Shown piece after piece: positions 57,065 to 64,000 of a stretch of DNA of 64,000 nt. Below the pieces are notes generated by a model. It saw only the letters and a list, made by a program, of their open reading frames with translations. It did no database searches and was not told the origin of the DNA. Source of the stretch: Diphasiastrum complanatum. Lineage: Eukaryota; Streptophyta; Lycopodiopsida; Lycopodiales; Lycopodiaceae. How positions within the stretch are numbered: the first letter of the stretch is position 1; each line of letters opens with the position of its first letter. The stretch lies in the NCBI GenBank assembly GCA_029204225.1, contig CM055100.1, forward strand, positions 3,449,089 to 3,513,088, written 5' to 3'. Made by a program: the position numbers and the translations under genes.

Positions 57065-59310
57065 TCAATTCACTAATCTAAACTGATTCCATAGATAACG
57101 AAAAAATTGACGGAATATAACATCCCTACTCTCAATTGTAGTTGAGGTAGAGGGAACATAGATTCTGTAAGCCTTCTTGTTGGATGCATATCCAACCATG
57201 ATCTCTTTAATAGAATTAGGATCATCTCTTTTCCTTGTTTCCAAGGGTACATGAACAAAGCAAGCACATCCAAAAACTCTAAGGTGATTTACCTTATGTT
57301 TCTTTTTAAACAAGACTTCAAAAGGTGATTTTCCAGCAAGTGCATTGTGAGGTAATCTGTTGCACAAATAGTTTGCACTATTTATTGCTTCACCCCAATA
57401 TTCAATAGGCAAAGAAGCTACAACTCAGATTGCTTTATCACATTCACATAAAGATCTATTTTTCCTCTCAGCAACTCCATTTTGAGATGGAGAATAAGCA
57501 CAAGAAAACTCTTCACCTTCACAATATTCATGAAACTTGTTGGATATGTATTCACCTCCTCCATCACATCTTAAAGCTTTAACTTTGAAAGAAAACTATT
57601 TCTCAACATAAGCTTTGAAGATTAGGAAGTGATCAAATACCATAGCTTTTGACAAAAGTAGATACAACCAAGTATATCTTGTAAAGTCATCAATAAAGGT
57701 GACAAAACATGTTGCACCACCAATACTTTTAGAAGAAGAAAAATGAACATCCGAGTGTATAAGCTCCAAAGGATGAGTTTTCTTGATAACAGACCTTTGA
57801 TATGGTTTTCTATGTGATTTTGCAATAGCACAAGCCTCACAAGGCTTGAAATCTTTGGAAAGTGATTTTGAAAGACCAATAGCCTTCTCTTTCTTGATCA
57901 TAGAAGACATAGACTTAAAGTTAGGATGCCCCAACCTTCTATGCCACAACTCCTCCTTAGATAAAAGAGCAACTTTACAAAAGTTTGCATTCTCATAAGA
58001 ATTGAACTTAAAAATTCCACCATATCTAGATCCATTAGCTACGACCTCATCATTTTTCTTGATAAAGCAAGTATTGGAATTGAACTTTACATCACAACCA
58101 CTATCAAGCAACTTTCCCGCACTAATCAAGTTCTCTGTAAGTTTGGGAATAAAAAGAACATTAGAAAGTGCAAGAACTTTAGAAGAAGCAAGTTTCAATG
58201 GAATGTTGCCAATTTCTTCTATAGAGCACTCATGATCATTAGCAGTGTAAATAGATCTCTTTAGTCCTTTGTAAGGTACTATTGAGTCAAAAGACTCCTT
58301 TGAACAACACATATGTGAAGAAGCTCCACTATCTATGTACCAAGCTCCATCTTTCTTGAAAGGTGATGAAGAAAAAATAGACACCATGAGTGATCCTTCT
58401 CCATCACTTGGAACAAAATCTTCTTCAATCTCTTTGGAGAGATTTGCTTGCTTGAGTTGGTTTTTCTTCTTAAAGCAATTAGAGGCCTATATAGTGCCCC
58501 TTCTTGCCACAGAAGAAACACTTCACTTTCTTCTTCTTGGTCTTTGAAGTAGAAGGATGAGATGAATCATCCTCTTCATCATCTTTGTCTCGATCCTTGG
58601 CTTTGTCTTTGTTGGATGCTAGAGAAAACTGGTTCTTTGCTTGTCCTTGACAAAGAGGGCTTTGTCACTTCCACCATGCTCGAGTTTGTTCATCCTAGAA
58701 AGTTGATAACTTTGCCTAGCTTCTTCAGAAATGAGAATTCCTTGGAGAGTTTCTAAATTAGGCAACTCCTCCTTAATGGCAAAGGACTGAACAAGATTAT
58801 CATTGTCATCTTTCAAGCCATTTAGAATGACTTGAACTGGCTCATCTTGGATAATAGTAACATCAACATAGGAAAGCTCTCTATGAAGATCTTTTACTCT
58901 CAGAACATAGTTTGATGCACTCTTTTCACTTCTTTGAAAACTTTGAAAAATCTGATTCTTAAGAGTGAGTATTCTAGAAGTATTCTTAGCTTCATAGATT
59001 GTTTGAGTGCATCCCAAGCTTCTTTAGCAGTGGTGGAAGAACCTCCCTCTCTCAAAATTTCATTAGATACATTCATCTTAATGAAATATAGAACCATTCT
59101 AGCTCTCTTCCTATACTTAGAAATTTCAGGCTGTGCTTGAGGCTCCTCCTTAATACCAAGCACAATATCCATAACATCCTGGAGTATCAAAATAGATTCC
59201 ATTCTGAACTTCCAAATTGAGTAATTAGAAGTATTTAGTCTTTCATTTTCTTCTAGAAGATATCCTCTCAAAGGTGCCATTAGATGAAGACTTCTTTTAT
59301 TGGACAACAA
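57065..59310 (-). pseudogene. Copia-F gag-protease-integrase remnant
   Basis: Gag from about 59280 (MAPLRGYLLEENERLNTSNY) with a frameshift near 58990; NTSRILTLKNQIFQSF and VQVILNGLKDDNDNLVQSFA follow. The zinc knuckle zone near 58510 is shifted and damaged. Protease WYIDSGASSHM near 58340. Integrase: ELWHRRLGHPNF and CEACAIAKSH (zinc site), LIHSDVH and FVTFIDDFTRYTWLYL (first Asp, near 57730), then after stops LRCDGGGEYISNKF near 57570-57530 and NGVAERKNRSLCE near 57470. The C-terminal integrase continues to 57110 (FGCACFVHVPLETR, YRIYVPS, SRDVIF). RT and RNase H are absent: the element is cut near 57065. At least four breaks. Confidence 0.9.
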
Positions 59311-59803
59311 TATTTTGAGCTTGTTTCAATCAGATTTAATGTTGTTGCTCTCTTTCACTATAGGTATTTTCAAGGATCTTGTGTAGGATGCTCAAAACAA
59401 TGGACTCAAAACAAAGCAAGGTTGAATCAAATCAAAATGTAATCACTCGGATTTTGGACCTCTCCCTACCCTCTTCAAGAGCTTATAACTCTTGATAGAC
59501 ACATCAGATTGATTTGGTTTCAATTTCTATGGAAAGTACCTTCATAAGCTTTCCATCAAGCTATAACACCACTATTTTTGGATCTACTAGCAAGAAGATA
59601 GAAGGGACTGAAAATCTTTTCACATGTGCGGAATTCCAGAATTCCGTACTACAACTTTTCAGACCTGAAAATTCAGTTTCAATCCGATTTGATCCAAACA
59701 CACTTCAAAGAAAGGTGAGAAAAAGTGTGTAATTGCTTTTTTGCTTGATTTAGCTCTCAAATTCTTGTACAATCAGAGATGTTAGCATGCATAGCTCAAT
59801 TTA
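59311..59803 (-). other. Copia-F untranslated leader
   Basis: About 490 bp between primer site and gag; no frame on the element strand. Confidence 0.6.
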
Positions 59804-59815
59804 GCTCTAATACCA
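59804..59815 (-). other. Copia-F primer binding site
   Basis: Minus strand TGGTATTAGAGC right after the LTR, the initiator-Met tRNA site with the same one-base change as in Copia-C. Confidence 0.85.
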
Positions 59816-60793
59816 TGACAAAAATTTCCAGAATTCACACGTGTGGGGACGATCCACAAGTATGATAGATCTAAGTAAGCTTTACGATTAGCACAATAAC
59901 CTGATTCTAGATTGAATAGCAAGATCTAGTACAGAAGTTATGGCTTAACCACAATCTAGCATGCTAAGCATCAGAGAATGATAGCAATGAAACATAAATG
60001 AGTAAAAGTACAAAAAACTAGTGTATTAGCATTAGCCTCAACACGCGTTAGAGAGAGAAAGATAGAGAGATATCAAGCAAAAATGGTGTGGATCCAGAAT
60101 GGCATGAGATAGTTACAAAGCTTTGGTTCTTCATAAAAAAATTATGAGAATAGCTACACATATTTATGGAGTTTGAGGTAGCTCAAGGTAGAACCACATC
60201 CTAGAGTCTAAGTGACATTTGTCACATTTCATGCATGTATCTCTACCTACTTTTTCCAAGTGTCCTAGTTCTAACTAGAATTGTACAAATCATCATGCAT
60301 GTATCCATTTCACTTTGTGCATTGCATGTCACTATGGATCACTTACAATTAATGCATGTGAAATGCCACGAGTTTCTACAAGCAAATTTTTGCTATTTCT
60401 AAGTCTACAATCTATATGCAAGTTGTAATAATCAAACTAGATATGACAAATTCATATAGCTCGAGTTCTATCTAGGCCAAACTTGGCATTTGCAATTATG
60501 GAACAACATACTTGCATGGTACAATGTAGCAAGCCTAAAGTCAAGATGGATTATTTTTCAATTTCAGCAGGATTTTTGTACAACAATTCGACAACTGCAA
60601 CATTCTACACAAAATTGAATCAGCCGAACTATTTGAAGGACGAATACTTCAACCTTACGGCTAATCTTTATATCCGGAGTAAAGGGTATCCATTCCCGTT
60701 AATGTCTACATTCAAATGTCATTTCAAACTATTTGAAAAAGCTCGAAGACCTGGCAATCTTCGACTACTTCAAAGATCTGTTGAAAATTGTCA
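59816..60793 (-). repeat. Copia-F 5' LTR (978 bp)
   Basis: Begins TGACAAAAATTTCC and ends GAAAATTGTCA, an inverted repeat of TGACAA/TTGTCA. Minus-strand TATA-like CATAAATATG near 60160-60170. Contains TTCACACGTGTG at 59834-59845. The 3' LTR is missing. Confidence 0.8.
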
Positions 60794-60848
60794 CTTCTCA
60801 CTTGACATTGGTTCATGTAAATATTGATCAAACATTAGAATATGTTGA

Positions 60849-61640
60849 TGATATGATTTCACACGTGTGGAGCATGTTCCCATGTGTGAAAGGATGTACT
60901 TTTCATGTTTGTATATATCCAAATTGATTTTGTATCATTCTAGTTAGTGTGAACATGAAATGACTAGTTTTTAGTCAAGTTGACTAGTCACCTACAAATT
61001 AGCTTTTCCTTGCATGTGCATGAGTAAATGCTCCCACATGGCAAGTGGATGTTCACATGTGTGTATAGAGTACTAGAAGATAAGAGTTGACCATTTTCCT
61101 TAGATCCTATTTTGTAGGGAATATTCCTATATTCTAGGAGACTAGCTTTTTGGATTTTAGTCATATTCTAGAAGGTCAACTATTGGATAAGGATCAAGGA
61201 TGGATCAAATGGATAGATATGAGTGATGTGGCACTCTTCACACGTGTGAAGGCCTGCTGGACTGTACCAGACTCATGGATGTACTTGATCCATAAAAGGA
61301 TCATCATTTTGCTAAGAAAATTGATGAGACTTTTGCACTCTACACTTTTGTGAGATTTCTAGTCATTTGTCTTGTGATTTTTATGCATGATTGCTATCTA
61401 GTATCATTGTACTTGTTGTTTCAGGTGCAGGCCGTACAGTGGACAGTACTCCACACGTGTGAAGCCGCTCTCACTAAAAAATGATGTGTTGATCCATTGC
61501 TCTTGCTTAAATCCAAGTGTAGTGAATCTAGATCAAGATCTAATGTGTAGAACTTGATAGATTCATTGATTAAGCAACCAATAACTCTCTATGATTGTAA
61601 AGTACAATCATTATTGTCCTAAAAACTGTAAAATTTATCA
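60849..61640 (+). repeat. Copia-G 5' LTR (left end approximate)
   Basis: The right end TTTATCA is fixed by the primer site that follows. The left end TGATATGATTTC is chosen for TG...CA and partial inverted repeat; the other LTR is outside the window. Carries CACACGTGTG words at 60859-60868, 61239-61248 and 61452-61461. Confidence 0.6.
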
Positions 61641-61652
61641 TGGTATCAGAGC
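61641..61652 (+). other. Copia-G primer binding site
   Basis: TGGTATCAGAGC, a perfect initiator-Met tRNA type site, directly after the LTR. Confidence 0.92.
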
Positions 61653-62236
61653 TAAGTAAGAGAGTGATCATTGAATCATAAATCTTGTAAAGATCATTGG
61701 CAAAATTTGTTTTTTGGCCAATACTAGTGAGGGCGAGTTCTTCTAGAGTGATAGCTTGTAATCATTTGGATCAAAACGACTTGGAGGCTGTGTATGTACT
61801 TTTCACACGTGTGAAACCGTACAGCAACTTTCAATTCAAGTTACTTTGTGTTTTTTGGTCCCAAAATCACAATACTAGTTCATTTTTGGTGCTTTTTGAA
61901 GCATAGTATTGATCTAGATTCATTCTAACTAATGCCTATGACCAAATAGTGTTTTGGATCATTGAAGCATTTCTTTTTAGAGTCTAAGATCAGATCTAAG
62001 AGGCTGATTTGTTCAGATCCTTAGTTGAAGTGAAATCTCTAAGAAAAGTGTAAAGCAATTTTTTTTTGTGAGAGTGAAAGCTAGAAATTTTTGGTAAGAT
62101 CTTTGAGTATCATTCAAGCTTGTGTGTTAGTTTGATAGAGACAAGCCTATAGGCATTCTAGTAAGCTTTAGGCCACTTCATAGATCTTTTAAAATTCAAA
62201 AATCTTTGTGATTTTTAAAAGAGCATTCATTCTAAA
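61653..62236 (+). other. Copia-G untranslated leader
   Basis: About 580 bp without a convincing frame. Contains the perfect palindrome TTTCACACGTGTGAAA at 61801-61816. Confidence 0.65.
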
Positions 62237-64000
62237 ATGTCATCCATGGGTGGATATTTGATGGAACCAAGTGAGAGACTCACTTCCACAAATTATTCCA
62301 TTTGGAAAGTGAGAATGGAATCACTCCTAGTGATCCATGATCTATATGACATAGTTCAAGGAGTAGAGGAAGAGCCTCAAACTCCCCAAGAACAAGCCAA
62401 ATACAAGAAGAGAGCAAGATTAGCTCTACATTGCATAAAGTTAAATGTATGCAATGACCTCTTGAAAGAGGTGTCTTCTTGTACCTCATCCAAAGAGGCT
62501 TGGGATTCATTAAAGAGCATTTATGAATCCAACAATACTTCAAGAATCCTCATGCTAAGAAATCAAGTTTTCCAAAGCATGAAAGGAAGTGGAGAGAGTG
62601 GACAAGAGTATGTTCTTAGGATCAAATCTCTTAACAAGGAGTTAAGTGCAATAGGAGAGAAGATCCAAGATCAAGAACTAGTACAAATCATTTTGAATGG
62701 TCTAAGTGATGAGTTTACCAACTTAGTCCAATCATTTGCCATTCAAGACTCTCTTCCATCCATTGAAAAGTTGCACAATGTTCTTGTGGCCGAGGAGAGT
62801 AGGCTTCTACACCTCAAGACAAGAATGGATAGCATGTCACTTAATGGAGGAGAGGAGAAAGCTAACTTTACATCTAAAGGCAAGAAAAAGCAAAATCCAT
62901 TCAAGAAAAATCAAGGCAAGGAGGCCGAGATGAAGAATGGAGGATCTACCTCCAAAGGCAAAGTGAAGAACAAGGCAAAACTAAAGTGTTTCTTTTGTGG
63001 AAAGAAAGGACACTTTGCCTCAGAATGCTACTTGAAGAAGAATCAACAAGCCAAAGGAGATCAAGGGAACATTGCTCAAGAGGAAGAATATGAGGATGGA
63101 TTCAACACATCCTTAATGGTTGCATCTACACCAACTTCAAGTCAAGACACATGGTGGATAGATAGTGGGGCTAGTTCCCACATGTCCTTTAACAAGCATT
63201 ATTTTTCTACTCTTCTATCTTGTAATGACTCTAAGAAGTCAATATACACTGCTAGTGATCAAGCATGCAAGATAGATGGCATAGGATCTATACCTCTTTG
63301 TTTAGGCACATCTAAAAGGATAGATCTAGATAATGTTTTGTATGTTCCTACCATTTCAAGAAACTTGCTTAGTGTAGGACAATTAATGGACAATGGACTA
63401 GATGTACATTTCAAGAATGGAGTTTGTTCCATCTTGAAAAATGATAAGTGCATAGCTAGTGGCATTAAGCAAGGTAGACTTTTCAAGTTGGATGCTAATG
63501 TTGCAAGTGAAAGTGTGAACTTGGCTAGGGAGGAGCTAACTCAAGTGGAGCTTTGGCATAAGAGATTAGGCCATCCTAATCTTCAATCTATGGAGTCAAT
63601 GGCAAGCAAGGAACTAGCTCTCGGCCTACCAAGAGCTTTCAAGAAGTGTGGAAAAATGTGTGAGGCATGTGGCCTTGCAAAGTCACACAAATCTTCTTAC
63701 AAGAAATCTTCATCAAGATCTCTCTCTCCCTTGGATCTCATACATTCTGATGTACATAGTTTTTCACATGCAAGTAATGGAGGTGCCTTGATGTATGTAA
63801 CTTTTATAGATGATTGTACTAGATTCACATGGATTGAGTTACTATCAAAGAAAAATCTTGTTTATGAAGCTTTCATTAAGTTCAAGTCTCTAGTAGAGAA
63901 ACAACTTAGTACTTCTATCAAAGCACTAAGATGTGATAATGGAGGAGAGTACACCTCCAATAAAATGAAAGACTTTTGTGAGATCAATGGTATTAAGTTA
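62237..64000 (+). CDS. Copia-G gag-pol, 5' part, open to window end
   Basis: ATG at 62237, then 588 codons without a stop, running off the window. It starts MSSMGGYLMEPSERLTSTNY. Gag: LHCIKLNVCNDLLKEVSS, VQIILNGLSDEFTNLVQSFA. Zinc knuckle CFFCGKKGHFASEC near residue 251-264. Protease WWIDSGASSHM near 307-317. Integrase zinc site (ELWHKRLGHPNL, MCEACGLAKSH), then HSDVHS (first catalytic Asp), TFIDDCTRFTWIELL and LRCDNGGEYTS (second Asp). The last catalytic Glu, RT and RNase H lie beyond base 64000. No frameshift in the part seen, so the element may be young. Same Gag family as Copia-B, -C and -F. Confidence 0.95.
   Translation, partial: MSSMGGYLMEPSERLTSTNYSIWKVRMESLLVIHDLYDIVQGVEEEPQTPQEQAKYKKRARLALHCIKLNVCNDLLKEVSSCTSSKEAWDSLKSIYESNNTSRILMLRNQVFQSMKGSGESGQEYVLRIKSLNKELSAIGEKIQDQELVQIILNGLSDEFTNLVQSFAIQDSLPSIEKLHNVLVAEESRLLHLKTRMDSMSLNGGEEKANFTSKGKKKQNPFKKNQGKEAEMKNGGSTSKGKVKNKAKLKCFFCGKKGHFASECYLKKNQQAKGDQGNIAQEEEYEDGFNTSLMVASTPTSSQDTWWIDSGASSHMSFNKHYFSTLLSCNDSKKSIYTASDQACKIDGIGSIPLCLGTSKRIDLDNVLYVPTISRNLLSVGQLMDNGLDVHFKNGVCSILKNDKCIASGIKQGRLFKLDANVASESVNLAREELTQVELWHKRLGHPNLQSMESMASKELALGLPRAFKKCGKMCEACGLAKSHKSSYKKSSSRSLSPLDLIHSDVHSFSHASNGGALMYVTFIDDCTRFTWIELLSKKNLVYEAFIKFKSLVEKQLSTSIKALRCDNGGEYTSNKMKDFCEINGIKL

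Noticed and set aside
60483-60827. 114-codon plus-strand frame
   Set aside because: Lies mostly inside the Copia-F LTR and runs over its end; no motif.

Overview
The window looks like intergenic and intronic DNA of a seed plant with a very large, repeat-swollen genome. A gymnosperm is a reasonable guess, because the one host gene seen is left without its remaining exons for more than 27 kb; that guess is inference. No bacterial, organellar or rRNA/tRNA sequence was seen. Almost everything is retrotransposon: Ty1/Copia and Ty3/Gypsy LTR elements, a LINE family, two kinds of LTR element that carry no recognisable pol, and a hAT-like scrap. Element labels (Copia-A, LINE-1 and so on) are mine.

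Layout. 1-1633: old Copia-A (minus strand), interrupted by Copia-B at 1634-7494, which is young and intact (identical 653-bp LTRs, GATTA target duplication, open 1316-aa gag-pol). 7500-22688: four LINE pieces of one family, all minus strand. Three of them start (at their 3' end) with a long (GA)n run, which is (TC)n in element sense. LINE-2 is interrupted by a solo LTR (12743-13358, GTGGA duplication) and by a decayed chromodomain Gypsy (14064-17085). LINE-3 keeps an open ORF1 of 329 aa. 22689-28700: Copia-C (plus strand), whose gag and protease are followed not by integrase and reverse transcriptase but by about 2.2 kb of other coding-like sequence. 28701-33830: mixed non-coding sequence with microsatellites, a hAT-type BED-finger remnant, a 181-codon orphan frame and a deleted short LTR element.

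33938-36324: the only host gene, the 5' part of a plastid isoamylase (starch debranching enzyme, ISA3-like) on the plus strand. It has four clear exons, a possible first exon and a TATA box. One exon carries a one-base frameshift. The catalytic exons are not in the window.

36325-64000: no further exons recognised. It holds Gypsy-B (38091-39960), a ~155-bp degenerate tandem array (40230-40930), Copia-D (41196-42955), an LTR of the same family as the short element at 32676 (42956-43455) with AT-rich internal sequence, and nested in that a 9.4-kb LTR element with GACTG duplications (46519-55883). This last element encodes one long decayed coiled-coil/proline-rich protein and no pol. Then come Copia-F (57065-60793, minus) and Copia-G (about 60849 to the window end, plus), whose gag-pol frame is open to the last base.

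The most interesting signals are the LINE family (TC-repeat tail, conserved 3' hairpin with a compensatory base pair, L1-type coiled-coil/RRM ORF1), the two element types that have lost or exchanged pol, and a TTTCACACGTGTGAAA palindrome shared by LTRs and a leader of several Copia elements.
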